A stretch of DNA of 64,000 bases from Pseudomonas sp. Marseille-Q3773 (GCF_916618955.1 NZ_OU745390.1:2046001-2110000), one strand, 5' to 3'; counted from the stretch's first letter, positions 53,701-63,797 are shown. Translations and numbers: made by a program. Notes: generated from the letters alone by a model not told the origin.

Positions 53701-54579
53701 CTACTTGCCCCGCTGCATCCACGCCGCACCCAGCCCACTCAGGCAGATCACCGCGATACCGACCAGGCTCAGGGTATCCGGTACCTGGCTGTAGGCCACC
53801 AGGCCAAGCAGCCCGGCAAACACGATCTGGCAATAGCTGAACGGCGCCAGCAAGGCCGGCGCGGCATGGCGGAAAGCCTGGGTCAGCAGCAGGTGCGCGG
53901 TCATGCCGAAGCCGCCCAACGCCAGCATCAGCAACGCGTGGTCCCAACGTGGCATTTCCCAGAAGAACGGCACCAGCGCGCTCATGGCCAGGGTATTGCA
54001 CAACCCCGCATAGAAGTTGCTGGTGGTCGGGCTGTCATGCGCCGCCAGAATGCGCGTGAGCAATTGATAGAAGCAGAAGCCCAGCGCCGAACCGAACGGG
54101 TACAGGATGGCGGGGGTGAACATCGCCCCTCCCGGGTGCACCACTACCAGCACGCCAATGAAGCCCATCACCACCGCAACCCACTGCCCCACCGTCACCC
54201 GCTCCTTGAGCAACGGCGCCGACAGCGCGGTGACCAGCACCGGGGCGAGGAAGTTGACCGCCGTCGCTTCGGCCAGCGGCAGGTACTGCAGGCCACTGGT
54301 GAACAGCAAGCTGGTACTCAGCAGGCTCAATGCACGCAAGGTCTGCAACAGCGGGCGACGCGTGCGCAACACATTGAGCCCGGCCTTGGGCAGGAAAATG
54401 CCGGCCATCAACAGGGTATGCACCACATACCGCGCCCACACCACCATGATGATCGGGTACAGGCCGCCAAGAAACTTGGACAAGGCATCGTGACTGGCGA
54501 ACAGGAATGTCGCCACCACCACCAGGGCAATGCCGCGCAGGGGTTGGTTGACTCCGGACAGCGGTGTGCTGGAACTCAT
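53701..54579 (-). CDS. EamA/DMT-family transporter
   Basis: 292 residues with ten membrane segments in two EamA halves (ALVVVATFLFASHDALSKF; HLLLTQAFRHAAPALLAPFS). Such proteins export amino acids or metabolites. It converges with the lipoprotein gene (stops 20 bases apart). Substrate unknown. Confidence 0.88.
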   Translation of the reverse strand: MSSSTPLSGVNQPLRGIALVVVATFLFASHDALSKFLGGLYPIIMVVWARYVVHTLLMAGIFLPKAGLNVLRTRRPLLQTLRALSLLSTSLLFTSGLQYLPLAEATAVNFLAPVLVTALSAPLLKERVTVGQWVAVVMGFIGVLVVVHPGGAMFTPAILYPFGSALGFCFYQLLTRILAAHDSPTTSNFYAGLCNTLAMSALVPFFWEMPRWDHALLMLALGGFGMTAHLLLTQAFRHAAPALLAPFSYCQIVFAGLLGLVAYSQVPDTLSLVGIAVICLSGLGAAWMQRGK

Positions 54580-54826
54580 GGCACTCTCGATGACGGCGCG
54601 GCTGGGTGCGGCGCCCGGGGAAGGCCCGCGCAGGCATGGCCCGGCGGATGCAACAGCTGGAATTCTAGAAGAGATGCCGCAGCATAAGGAAGTTCTATCG
54701 CCGCTTGCCCCGGCCGATTGCAGTTTCTGTTCGCTGATCGACCACTTTTCACCACGCGGGCATGGCCCGTGCCATGCTGATCGCTGACCATCGACTGCGA
54801 TCCCCCGCAGTCGACAAGGAATCTAC

Positions 54827-55651
54827 ATGCAAAGGCTCACTACCCGTAACGGCCTGAACCTGCCTGCGATTGGCCTGGGTACCTGGCCAATGACCGGCAC
54901 CGAGTGCACCCAGGCCGTGCGCCAGGCACTTGAACTGGGTTACCGACACTTCGACACCGCCACCGCCTACGCCAATGAAGCCGCCGTCGGCCAGGCCCTG
55001 CTCGACAGCGAGGTGCCACGCGAGCAGATCCACCTGACTACCAAGGTGTGGTGGGATCGCCTGGCGCCCAAGGCCATGCGCCAGTCGCTGGAAGACAGCC
55101 TGCGCGCCCTCGGCACCGAACAGGTCGACCTGTTCCACATCCACTGGCCTGGCCAGGACTGGGACCTGGCGCGCAGCATCGAAACCCTGGTGGCACTGCG
55201 TGACGAGGGCAAGGCACGCAACATCGGCGTGGCCAACTTCCCGCTGGGGCTGCTGCGCCAGGTGGTGGAAACCCTGGGTGCCCCGCTGTCGGCGATCCAG
55301 GTCGAGTACCACGTGCTGCTCGACCAGCAAGCGTTGCTGGAGTATGCCCGCCGCCACGACCTGCTACTCACCGCCTACACCCCGCTGGCCCGCGGGCAGG
55401 CGGCGGCGCAGCCGGTGATCCAGGCGATTGCCCGCAAGCATGGCGTGCTGCCCAGCCAGGTGGCGCTGAAATGGTTGCTGGACCAGGATGGCGTGGCAGT
55501 GATCCCCAAGGCCGGCAGCCGCACCAACCAGCTGGCCAACCTGGCAGCAATGAACGTGCAACTGGATGACCAGGACCGCGCGGCGATTGCCGGCTTGCCG
55601 AAGGACCAGCGGGTGGTCAGCCCGGCGTTTGCACCGGACTGGAACAGCTGA
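54827..55651 (+). CDS. Aldo/keto reductase, DkgB-like
   Basis: 274 residues. The AKR tetrad is visible: Asp and Tyr in FDTATAYANE, Lys in TTKVWW and His in HIHWPGQ; cofactor end IPKAGSRTNQLAN. Resembles 2,5-diketo-D-gluconate reductase. RBS AAGGAATCTAC upstream of ATG. Confidence 0.9.
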   Translation: MQRLTTRNGLNLPAIGLGTWPMTGTECTQAVRQALELGYRHFDTATAYANEAAVGQALLDSEVPREQIHLTTKVWWDRLAPKAMRQSLEDSLRALGTEQVDLFHIHWPGQDWDLARSIETLVALRDEGKARNIGVANFPLGLLRQVVETLGAPLSAIQVEYHVLLDQQALLEYARRHDLLLTAYTPLARGQAAAQPVIQAIARKHGVLPSQVALKWLLDQDGVAVIPKAGSRTNQLANLAAMNVQLDDQDRAAIAGLPKDQRVVSPAFAPDWNS

Positions 55652-55675
55652 GTGCGGCCCGCCTGGCAGGCACGG

Positions 55676-56170
55676 CTAATGGCGCACGCCCGTCACCAGG
55701 TAATTGAGCAGGTCCGGCCCGCCCTCCCCGGCGATCGCCTGCGCCGGCCGCGGTGACCCCGCCAGCACGGCGTTGCAGAAGGCCACGGCAGGTGCATCCT
55801 GGGCGTAACAGCGCAGCAGCCAGTCACCCTCGCCGCTTAGCAACTGCAACGCCACTGCCCGGCCGATGCCCTGCCGGCGGTACTTTTTCAGAATGAACAG
55901 GTCGGCCAGCTCGAATGCTTCGATACCGGGCAGCTCGCTGCGCTCGACCAGCACGAAGCCGGCAATGAAGCCGTCTGCCAGCACCAGGTAGGCGCCCCAG
56001 CCATCGGCCTGCCAGTAGCGTTGCAGGTGCTCGTCATGGATGTAGAAGCGGCCATCCACCTCGACGTCTTCCTGCTCCCAGTCGGAGGACTCGTAGGCGT
56101 AGAACTGGTAGAGGTTGCGGATCAGCGGGGCCTGGTCAGCGGTGGCGGCCAGCAGTTCGATGGGCAGCAT
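55676..56170 (-). CDS. GNAT-family N-acetyltransferase
   Basis: 164 residues. The acetyl-CoA loop is KKYRRQGIGRAVALQLL after strand FELADLFIL. The target is not known. It converges with the aldo/keto reductase gene. Confidence 0.88.
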   Translation of the reverse strand: MLPIELLAATADQAPLIRNLYQFYAYESSDWEQEDVEVDGRFYIHDEHLQRYWQADGWGAYLVLADGFIAGFVLVERSELPGIEAFELADLFILKKYRRQGIGRAVALQLLSGEGDWLLRCYAQDAPAVAFCNAVLAGSPRPAQAIAGEGGPDLLNYLVTGVRH

Positions 56171-56288
56171 GGTGCGGGGCTCAGGTAAAAGGCCGATTCT
56201 AGATCACTTGCCCCTGGCAGGAAAAAGCCCAGGCCCTCCCCGCACGGAAAGGCCCGGGCAATAAACAGGTGTCTGCGCGCTTCTGGGC

Positions 56289-57224
56289 TCAAGGGGCTTG
56301 CAATGCCCGTGGGCGATGGCTGCGCGCCTCGGCTGCCGGGGCCTTGGCCGCCTGCAGGTGGAAGTCGAAGTCCAGCTCGGCAAAGCGCCCGCCCTGCACG
56401 CCGCGGTCGCGGGCTTTCGCGGCATCCTCGACAAAGCGCAGCTCGCCGACCAACCCGTCGCGGGTGGCATAGGCAAAGTCATCCCACAGGTACTGGTCAC
56501 CGGCAAAGTTGATCTGCGTGGTCAGATGGCGGTGCCCGGGCGCCGAGATGAAAAAGTGCACATGCGCCGGGCGCTGGCCGTGGCGACCGAGCAGGTCCAG
56601 GCATTCCTGGGTCGGCCCCTGCGGGTCGCAACCATACCCCGAAGGCACGATGGAACGTGCACGGTAGCGGCCCTCGGCATCGGTGACGATGCGCCGGCGC
56701 AAGTTGTACTCGGACTGGCTGGAGTCGAAGTAGGAATACGTGCCCTGGGTGTTGGCGTGCCACAGGTCAACGGTGGCACCGGCCAGCGGCTTGCCGTCGG
56801 CACCGAACACCCGGCCCTGGAGGAACATCACCACCCCCGGGTCTGTGCCATCGTCCATACGCGCTTCACCCTGCGCCAGCGGCGCGCCCGCGACATACAG
56901 CGGGCCCTCGATGGTACGCGGGGTGCCGCCGCTCAGGCCGGCCTCGGCGTCCTTGGCGTCCTGCAGCAGGTCGAGAAAGTGCTCGAGGCCCAGGCCCGCC
57001 GCCAGCAGGCCGGCTTCATTGCGCCCGCCCAGGCGGTTGAGGTAGTCCACCGCATGCCAGAACTCGTCCTCAGTGATTTCCAGGTCTTCGATCAGGCGGG
57101 CGCTGTCCTGCAGCACGCGCAGGATGATCTGCTTGACGCGCGGGTTGCCTTCGGCATGGCCCAGGCCGGCCACTTCGCTGAAGAACGCTTGAACATCGGC
57201 AGTGTGGGAAATCTTTGTGGTCAT
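56289..57224 (-). CDS. catA: Catechol 1,2-dioxygenase
   Basis: 311 residues. Intradiol dioxygenase with Fe ligands Tyr in EGPLYVAG, Tyr in SGYGCDPQG and two His in RPAHVHFFISAPGHRH. It cleaves catechol to cis,cis-muconate. Last gene of catBCA; 43 bases after catC. Family-normal length. Confidence 0.95.
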   Translation of the reverse strand: MTTKISHTADVQAFFSEVAGLGHAEGNPRVKQIILRVLQDSARLIEDLEITEDEFWHAVDYLNRLGGRNEAGLLAAGLGLEHFLDLLQDAKDAEAGLSGGTPRTIEGPLYVAGAPLAQGEARMDDGTDPGVVMFLQGRVFGADGKPLAGATVDLWHANTQGTYSYFDSSQSEYNLRRRIVTDAEGRYRARSIVPSGYGCDPQGPTQECLDLLGRHGQRPAHVHFFISAPGHRHLTTQINFAGDQYLWDDFAYATRDGLVGELRFVEDAAKARDRGVQGGRFAELDFDFHLQAAKAPAAEARSHRPRALQAP

Positions 57225-57267
57225 CGTGCTTTCCTCATCTTGTTCTTGTCAGGCACACAGGTGCGAA

Positions 57268-57558
57268 TCAGCGGTCGTCGCTGTGGATCGACGAGGGGTG
57301 CCGGCACAGGCCGTCGACCTCGATATCCATGTACGGGAACAGTGGCAGTTGCAGCAAAGTATCGTGTAGCGCTTCGATACTGGGGACATCGAACACGCTG
57401 TAGTTGGCATAGTGGCCGGCAATGCGCCACAGGTGGCGCCAGGTACCTTCGCGCTGCAGGCGCTGGGCCAGTTCCTTTTCGTCGGCCTTGAGCTGGGCAG
57501 CCTTGGCCGGGTCCATGTCGACTGGCAGTTTCACGGTCATCTTCACGTGGAACAGCAT
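57268..57558 (-). CDS. catC: Muconolactone Delta-isomerase
   Basis: 96 residues, the usual size. Starts MLFHVKMTVKLPVDMDPAKA and has the HYANYSVFDVPSIEALH core. It isomerises muconolactone to 3-oxoadipate enol-lactone. It is between catB and catA in the operon; RBS AAGGAGATC. Confidence 0.95.
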   Translation of the reverse strand: MLFHVKMTVKLPVDMDPAKAAQLKADEKELAQRLQREGTWRHLWRIAGHYANYSVFDVPSIEALHDTLLQLPLFPYMDIEVDGLCRHPSSIHSDDR

Positions 57559-57589
57559 GGGGAGATCTCCTTGCGTATGACTGGATCGT

Positions 57590-58714
57590 TTAGTAGCGGC
57601 GGGCGAAGCGCGCCAGGCGCTGTTCGTCCAGGCTCAGGCCTAGGCCTGGGGTGCGTGGGATGTGCAACTGGAAGTCGCGGTACTGCAGCGGCTCGTTGAC
57701 GATCTCTTCGGTGAGCAGCAGCGGCCCGAACAGTTCGGTACCCCAGGTCAGCTGGCGCAGGGTCAGGAAGGCATGGGCCGAAGCCAGGGTGCCGATCGAA
57801 CCTTCGAGCATGGTCCCGCCATACAGGGCAATACCGGCGGCCTCGGCAATTTGCGCGGTGCGCAGCACGGCACGCGGGCCACCGTTCTTGGCGATTTTCA
57901 GGGCAAAGATGCTGGCCGCGCCGTCGGCGGCGAGGCTGAAGGCGTCTTCGACACTTTCGATCGATTCGTCCGCCATGATCGGTGCCGGGCTGCGCTGGTT
58001 CAGGCGCACCTGGCCGCTGCGGTTGCTACGTGAAATCGGTTGCTCGATCAGGTCGATGCCGTTGTCGCCGAGCACCTGGCAGGCACGGATGGCCTGGGAC
58101 TCGTCCCAGTACTGGTTGACGTCGACCCGCACGCTGGCGCTGTCGCCCAGCTCGCGCTTGATCGCCAGCACGTGCTTGAGGTCCTGCGCTACCGGGTTGG
58201 CGCCGATCTTCAGCTTGAACACCCGGTGTCGGCGGCTTTCCAGCATGTGTCGGGCTTCGGCGATGTCGCGGGCGGTATCGCCGCTGGCCAGGGTCCAGGC
58301 CACTTCCAGGCTGTCGCGCACGCGGCCGCCGAGCAGTTCGCTGACCGGCAGGCCGAGGCGCTTGCCTTGCGCATCGAGCAGGGCGCTCTCGATGCCTGAC
58401 TTGGCAAACGTGTTGCCCTTGGCCAGCTTGTCCAGCTTGAGCATGGCGGCGTTGATATTGTCGGCAGGCAGGCCGACCAGCGCCGGCGCCAGGTGCGCAT
58501 CGATGTTGGCCTTGATGCCCTCGGGGCTTTCGTAGCCGTAGGCCAGGCCACCGATGGTGGTGGCCTCGCCAATACCTTCTACGCCATCGCTGCAGCGCAC
58601 CCGCAATACCACCAGGGTCTGCTGTTGCATGGTGTGCATCGCCAGCTTGTGCGGGCGGATGGTCGGCAGGTCGACGATAATGGCTTCTATACGTTCAATC
58701 AGCGCGCTTGTCAT
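57590..58714 (-). CDS. catB: Muconate cycloisomerase
   Basis: 374 residues of the enolase superfamily. Catalytic Lys in FKLKIGANP, metal ligands Asp in RVDVNQYWDE, Glu in LIEQPIS and Asp in MADESIES. It turns cis,cis-muconate into muconolactone. Divergent from catR. Confidence 0.95.
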   Translation of the reverse strand: MTSALIERIEAIIVDLPTIRPHKLAMHTMQQQTLVVLRVRCSDGVEGIGEATTIGGLAYGYESPEGIKANIDAHLAPALVGLPADNINAAMLKLDKLAKGNTFAKSGIESALLDAQGKRLGLPVSELLGGRVRDSLEVAWTLASGDTARDIAEARHMLESRRHRVFKLKIGANPVAQDLKHVLAIKRELGDSASVRVDVNQYWDESQAIRACQVLGDNGIDLIEQPISRSNRSGQVRLNQRSPAPIMADESIESVEDAFSLAADGAASIFALKIAKNGGPRAVLRTAQIAEAAGIALYGGTMLEGSIGTLASAHAFLTLRQLTWGTELFGPLLLTEEIVNEPLQYRDFQLHIPRTPGLGLSLDEQRLARFARRY

Positions 58715-58793
58715 TGGTGCCAGGTCCCGTTATATCGGGCTGCCAGCCGCAGGCCCGAATGGTGCATTTACTTGATGTTTCAAGGATTGCGCG

Positions 58794-58848
58794 AGACCCT
58801 GATGGCCGTCCAATATCGAATGAATCTCCCACCATACCCTGGAGGTCT
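58794..58848. promoter_or_regulatory. CatR-type control region of catBCA
   Basis: AGACCCT at 58794-58800 and, on the other strand, AGACCTCCAGGGT at 58848-58836 form opposite AGACC half sites. They lie in the 135-base gap between catB and catR where CatR is known to bind its repression and activation sites in P. putida. The exact site limits here are inferred. Confidence 0.5.
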
Positions 58849-58849
58849 G

Positions 58850-59722
58850 ATGGAACTGCGCCACCTGCGTTACTTCAAGGTGCTGGCCGAGACCCTGAAC
58901 TTCACCCGTGCCGCCGAGCTGCTGCACATTGCCCAGCCACCGTTGAGTCGGCAGATCAGCCAGCTCGAGGACGAACTGGGCACGCTGCTGGTGCTGCGCG
59001 AACGACCGCTGCGGCTGACCGAGGCAGGTCGCTTCTTCTACGAACAGACCTGCACCCTGCTGCAACAACTGCACAACATCAGTGACAACACCCGCCGCAT
59101 CGGCCAGGGCCAGCGCCAATGGCTGGGTATCGGTTTCGCCCCCTCGACCCTGTACACGGTGCTGCCGGAACTGATCCGCGAATTGCGCCAGGACAGCGAA
59201 CTGGAGCTGGGCCTGAACGAGATGACCACCTTGCAGCAGGTGGAAGCGCTGAAAAGCGGGCGCATCGATATTGCCTTCGGGCGCATCCGCATCGATGACC
59301 CGGCAATCCAGCAGCAGGTACTGTGCGAAGACCCGCTGGTGGCCGTGCTGCCCAAGGGCCACCCGCTGGCGGGCGCGCCGCTCACCCTCGCCGAACTGGC
59401 GGGCGAGGCGTTCATCCTGTACCCCGCCAACCCCCGGCCCAGCTATGCCGACCATGTACTGGCACTGTTTGCCCACCACGGCATGAGCATCCGGGTCAGC
59501 CAGTGGGCCAACGAACTGCAGACTGCCATTGGCCTGGTGGCTGTCGGCGTGGGCGCAACCCTGGTGCCGGCCTCGGTGCAACAACAGCACCGCACCGATA
59601 TCGCCTACGTCGCCCTGCTCGACAGCGGTGCCGTCAGCCCGATCATCCTCAGCCGGCGCAAGGGTGACGTCAGCCCGATGGTGCAGCGCTGCCTGGCATT
59701 GATTGCCCGGCAAGCCAGGTAA
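58850..59722 (+). CDS. catR: LysR-type regulator CatR
   Basis: 290 residues. HTH LNFTRAAELLHIAQPPLSRQI; effector domain similar to BenM/CatM (GFAPSTLYTVLPELI; ELELGLNEMTTLQQVEAL). Activates catBCA in response to cis,cis-muconate. ATG 58850 with GGAGG upstream. Confidence 0.93.
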   Translation: MELRHLRYFKVLAETLNFTRAAELLHIAQPPLSRQISQLEDELGTLLVLRERPLRLTEAGRFFYEQTCTLLQQLHNISDNTRRIGQGQRQWLGIGFAPSTLYTVLPELIRELRQDSELELGLNEMTTLQQVEALKSGRIDIAFGRIRIDDPAIQQQVLCEDPLVAVLPKGHPLAGAPLTLAELAGEAFILYPANPRPSYADHVLALFAHHGMSIRVSQWANELQTAIGLVAVGVGATLVPASVQQQHRTDIAYVALLDSGAVSPIILSRRKGDVSPMVQRCLALIARQAR

Positions 59723-59791
59723 GGCCTGTGGGTCGTTGGGGCTGCCCCGCAGCCCAGCGCCGGCAAGCCAGCCCCGATCGGCCAACCGACA

Positions 59792-61285
59792 TCAGGCGCG
59801 CAGCTGATACCAGGTGGTCTTGAGCTGCGTATACTTGTCGAACGAATGCAGCGACAGGTCGCGACCAAACCCGGACTGCTTGCCACCGCCAAACGGCACC
59901 GCCACGTCCAGCGCATCGACCGTGTTCACCGACACGGTGCCGGCCTTCAGCGCCCGTGCCACGCGGTGGACCTGATTGAAGTCATCGCTCCACAGCGACG
60001 CCGCCAGGCCGTAAATGCTGTCATTGGCCAGGCGCACGGCCTGCTCCTCAGTGTCGAACACGCTGACCGCCAGCACCGGCCCGAATACTTCCTCCCGTGC
60101 CAGGCTCATGTGGCCCTCGACACCGGCGAAAATGGTCGGCTCGATGTAATTGTCCGAACCGTCGATCGTCAGGCGCCGGCCACCACACACCCGCCGTGCC
60201 CCCTCCTGCCCTGCCTGGGCAATGACCGCCTCGATCCGGCCAGCCTGCTGCGCATCGACAATCGCACCGGCCCGGCTCGCCGGGTCCAGCGGATTACCCG
60301 GCAGCCACTGGCGGGCCTTGGCCTGCAGGCGTTCGATGAATGCGTCATGGATGGAACGCTGCACATACAGCCGCGAGTTGGCCGAGCACACCTCGCCCTG
60401 GTTGAAGAAGATGCCAAACGCGGCCTTTTCCGCAGCCAGGTCAAGGTCCTGGCAGTTTTCGAACACCAGGTTGGGGCTTTTGCCGCCGCACTCCAGCCAC
60501 ACCTGCTTGAGGTTGGACTGCGCCGAATACTGCATGAAGTACTTGCCCACCTGGGTCGAGCCGGTGAACACCAGGCAATCCACGTCCGGGTGCAGGCCCA
60601 GCGCCCGCCCGGCCTGCTCGCCCAGGCCCGGCAGCACGTTCAGCACGCCTTCCGGCAGGCCAGCCTGCAACGCCAGCTCGCCCAGGCGCAGGGCCGAGAA
60701 TGGTGACTGCTCGGCGGGCTTGAGTACCACGCTGTTGCCAGCGGCGAGCGCCGGGGCGAGCTTCCACGCGGCCATGTCGAGCGGGAAGTTCCACGGCACG
60801 ACCGCGGCAACAACGCCCAGGGCCTCTCGGGTAATGGTCGCCAGCGCGGTGGGCGCGGTGGGTGCCACCTGGTCGTACAGCTTGTCCAGTGCCTCGCCGT
60901 ACCAGGCGAACACATGGGCCGAGCCCGGTACGTCGATGTTGTAGGCATCCATGACCGGCTTGCCCATGTTCAGCGAGTCCAGCAGGGCCAGCTCTTCACG
61001 CTGGGCCATGATCAGCTCGGCCAGGCGCAGCAGGACCTTCTTGCGCTCGAGCGGAGCCATGCGCGGCCATGGGCCGTGTTCGAAGGCGCGGCGGGCGCTG
61101 GCGACGGCCAGGTCCACTTCGGCCTGGCCACAGGCGGCAACCTGGGCCAGCACGGCATTGGTGGCGGGGTTGATAGCGGCGAAGGTGGCGCCGTCCTGCG
61201 CGTTGACGGGCTTGCCGTCGATCAGCGCCTGGGCCGGGAGGTACAGGTCCGAGGCGCGTTGTTGCCAGAATTCGAGGGTGTACAT
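59792..61285 (-). CDS. Aldehyde dehydrogenase of the gamma-glutamyl-aminobutyraldehyde (PuuC/KauB) type
   Basis: 497 residues. Catalytic Glu in LECGGKSPN, Cys in FNQGEVCSANSR, NAD motif FTGSTQVGKY. The substrate specificity fits omega-amino aldehydes from polyamine degradation, as the next gene is an aminotransferase. ATG 61285 has AGGAG upstream. REP sequences separate it from the aminotransferase gene, which is on the same strand. Confidence 0.9.
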   Translation of the reverse strand: MYTLEFWQQRASDLYLPAQALIDGKPVNAQDGATFAAINPATNAVLAQVAACGQAEVDLAVASARRAFEHGPWPRMAPLERKKVLLRLAELIMAQREELALLDSLNMGKPVMDAYNIDVPGSAHVFAWYGEALDKLYDQVAPTAPTALATITREALGVVAAVVPWNFPLDMAAWKLAPALAAGNSVVLKPAEQSPFSALRLGELALQAGLPEGVLNVLPGLGEQAGRALGLHPDVDCLVFTGSTQVGKYFMQYSAQSNLKQVWLECGGKSPNLVFENCQDLDLAAEKAAFGIFFNQGEVCSANSRLYVQRSIHDAFIERLQAKARQWLPGNPLDPASRAGAIVDAQQAGRIEAVIAQAGQEGARRVCGGRRLTIDGSDNYIEPTIFAGVEGHMSLAREEVFGPVLAVSVFDTEEQAVRLANDSIYGLAASLWSDDFNQVHRVARALKAGTVSVNTVDALDVAVPFGGGKQSGFGRDLSLHSFDKYTQLKTTWYQLRA

Positions 61286-61338
61286 TTGTACTCCTGGTGA
61301 CGTTTGTAGCAGCGTTTTCATAAGGCCTACGCAATTTC

Positions 61339-61424
61339 TGTGGGAGCGGGCGTGCCCGCGAATCAGGCGCTGCGGTAAATGGCACCGGCTTCGCCGGTGT
61401 TCGCGGGCTCGCCCGCTCCCACAG
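61339..61424. repeat. REP pair (BIME) between the aldehyde dehydrogenase and aminotransferase genes
   Basis: CTGTGGGAGCGGGC (61339-61352) pairs with GCCCGCTCCCACAG (61411-61424); the 23-base arms match at 22 positions. The centre carries GGCACCGGCTTCGCCGG. Confidence 0.83.
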
Positions 61425-61450
61425 GGAAATGTGCTGCCCTCACCAGCGGT

Positions 61451-62833
61451 TCAGAACTTGCCGACCAGGCGCGCCGTGCGGTCCACGGCGATGCGGGTCT
61501 TTTCCACCAGTTCATCCAGCTCGCTGTGGTTGGCGACCAGGGCCGGGGCCATGATCATCCGGCCCAGGGTCGAGCGAATGATCACCCCCTCCTCGAAACC
61601 GAAGGTGCGGCATTGCCAGGCCAGGTCATTCTCGTTGGCAAAGCGCTTGCGCGTTGGCTTGTGCTCGGCGAACTGCAATGCCGCCACCAGGCCGGCGCCC
61701 TGCACCTGGCCGATCAGCGGGTGGTCGGCGAACACCTCGCGCAGGATGCGCTGCAGGTACGGCCCGGTGTCGTCCCTGACCTGGCGCACGATGCCTTCGT
61801 CACGCAACGCTTTCAGGTTGGCGATGGCCACCGCCGCCGCCACCGGGTGGCCGGAATAGGTCAGGCCGTGGGCAAACACCCCGCCTCGCTCCACCAGCGC
61901 CTCGGCAATGCGCTTGCTCAGCACCAGGCCACCCATGGGCACGTAGCCACTGGTCAGGCCCTTGGCGATCGACAGGGTGTCGGGCTGGAAGCCGAAATAT
62001 TCATGGGCAAACCATTCGCCGGTGCGGCCAAAGCCGCCGATCACTTCATCAGCGCACAGCAGCACATCGTACTGGCGGCAGATACGCTGGACCTCGGGCC
62101 AGTAGCTTTCCGGCGGGAAGATCATGCCGCCGGCGCCCTGGAACGGTTCGGCAATGAAACCGGCAACGTTCTCGGCACCCAGTTCGAGGATTTTTTCTTC
62201 CAGCTGCAGGGCACAGCGGCGGCCGAATTCGGCCGGGCTCAGGTCGCCGCCCTCGGCGTACCAGTACGGTTCGTCGATGTGCGCCACATCCGGGATCAGC
62301 CCGCCCATTTCGTGCATGAACTTCATGCCGCCCAACGCCGTGGCGGCCAGCGTCGAGCCGTGGTAGCCGTTCCAGCGGCCGATCATGATCTTCTTGGCCG
62401 GCTGGCCGACCACTTGCCAATAGCGGCGCACGGTGCGGATCAACACCTCGTTGGCTTCGGAGCCGGAGTTGGTGTAGATCGCGTGGCTGTAATGCGCGGG
62501 CAGCAGGCTGAACAACAGCTCGGACAGTTCGATCACCGCCGGGTGGGTGGTGTGGAAGAACATGTTGTAGTAGGCCAGCTGGTCCATCTGCGTGGCAGCG
62601 GCGGCGCTCAGGTCGCGGCGGCCATAGCCGAGCTGGGTGCACCACAGGCCGGACATGCCGTCGAGGTAGCGCTTGCCCTCGCTGTCCCACAGGTGCAGGC
62701 GCTCACCGCCGACGATCACCCGCGGCCCTTCGGCGTTCAGCGCCTTCTGGTCGAGGAAGGCATGGATATGGTGGGCGGCATCGGAAGCCTGATAGTCGCG
62801 GGTCTGGCGTTGCGGGGCGAAAGGCGCATTCAT
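61451..62833 (-). CDS. Class III PLP aminotransferase (omega-amino acid / polyamine:pyruvate type)
   Basis: 460 residues. PLP Lys in SIAKGLTSGYVPMGG; cofactor motifs NSGSEANE, WNGYHGSTLAATALGG and CADEVIGGFGRTG. Works with the downstream aldehyde dehydrogenase to break down polyamines or omega-amino acids; the exact amine is inferred. Preceded by the LuxR gene on the same strand. Confidence 0.92.
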   Translation of the reverse strand: MNAPFAPQRQTRDYQASDAAHHIHAFLDQKALNAEGPRVIVGGERLHLWDSEGKRYLDGMSGLWCTQLGYGRRDLSAAAATQMDQLAYYNMFFHTTHPAVIELSELLFSLLPAHYSHAIYTNSGSEANEVLIRTVRRYWQVVGQPAKKIMIGRWNGYHGSTLAATALGGMKFMHEMGGLIPDVAHIDEPYWYAEGGDLSPAEFGRRCALQLEEKILELGAENVAGFIAEPFQGAGGMIFPPESYWPEVQRICRQYDVLLCADEVIGGFGRTGEWFAHEYFGFQPDTLSIAKGLTSGYVPMGGLVLSKRIAEALVERGGVFAHGLTYSGHPVAAAVAIANLKALRDEGIVRQVRDDTGPYLQRILREVFADHPLIGQVQGAGLVAALQFAEHKPTRKRFANENDLAWQCRTFGFEEGVIIRSTLGRMIMAPALVANHSELDELVEKTRIAVDRTARLVGKF

Positions 62834-62875
62834 TGTTGGTTTTCCTTTGCGGTGGGGGTGCAGGGCTGCCGGCGC

Positions 62876-63718
62876 TCAGCGCAGCTTGCCCATGTAGCTT
62901 TCCAGCGGGTCCTTGCCCAGCACGCCCTGGGCATTGGCCAGCGCGTCGATGAACAGGGAGAACAGCTCGGACTGGGTGCCGATGTCGAGCTTGGCGTAGA
63001 CGTTCTTGCGGTGCGACTTGATGGTGTCTTCCGACACGCCCAGGCGCTCGGCCAGCGATCGGGTGGAGTGGCCACGCAGGATCAGCTGGGCGATACGGCA
63101 CTCACGCTCGGTGAGCAATGAGCTGCCGAAATTGTTCAGGGCCGCATGGATGCGCTGCTCGAGCACGTTCTCGAAGCGCCCGGCACGGCTGTCGAGCCCG
63201 GCGAAGTGCCTGCCGAGCACCGCCAGCACCCAGGGCGTGATGCAACCGAACAGCGCACGGCTGTGCCCATCGAGCTTGTCGGTGAAAGCCAGCGACACCG
63301 CCAGGCTGTGCCCGGGCAGCACCTGCAGGATGTAGTTCAGTTCATCCTGCAGGTGAGAATGGCGGTAGAACGACTGGTAGTACTCGCTCATCTCGAAATG
63401 GTCCGGCGCCACCTCGAACAGGCCATAGCAGCCGGATTCGACCTGCTCCACGCAAGCACCGTAGAACGGGTCGAGCAGGTAGAAACCCGACAGGTAACGG
63501 CTTACATTGCCTTCGGGCAGCCAGGGTGCGTTGTCGTCCTGCTCGAACAATGCGCTGGGCATGCCGTGGTGCGGGTAGAGATACACCGTGGTCGCCTGGA
63601 TCGGATGGATCACGCCCAGTGCGGCGAACAGGCTGACAGCAAAGCCCGGGCGGCCGATGGCCTCGGTGACCTTGGCCTGGTGCTCGAACCACTGTTGTAC
63701 AAGCAATCGATGGGTCAC
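62876..63718 (-). CDS. LuxR-family transcriptional regulator
   Basis: 280 residues with an N-terminal sensor-like region and a C-terminal LuxR HTH (LLTERECRIAQLILRGHSTR, then SLAERLGVSEDTIKSHRKN). GTG 63718 (THRLLVQQW) is a likely start; 63784 is possible. It may control the adjacent aminotransferase/dehydrogenase genes. The signal is not known. Confidence 0.85.
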   Translation of the reverse strand: MTHRLLVQQWFEHQAKVTEAIGRPGFAVSLFAALGVIHPIQATTVYLYPHHGMPSALFEQDDNAPWLPEGNVSRYLSGFYLLDPFYGACVEQVESGCYGLFEVAPDHFEMSEYYQSFYRHSHLQDELNYILQVLPGHSLAVSLAFTDKLDGHSRALFGCITPWVLAVLGRHFAGLDSRAGRFENVLEQRIHAALNNFGSSLLTERECRIAQLILRGHSTRSLAERLGVSEDTIKSHRKNVYAKLDIGTQSELFSLFIDALANAQGVLGKDPLESYMGKLR

Positions 63719-63797
63719 GGTGGGCCTGCCATATCGAGTAGGGCACCGCCACAGTGCGGTGCGTTGTTGGCCAGATACTCCCATGGCGCCGCAGACA

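Noticed and set aside
53698-54687. A 329-codon plus-strand frame
   Set aside because: It is the antisense of the EamA transporter gene, which has ten membrane segments on the other strand.
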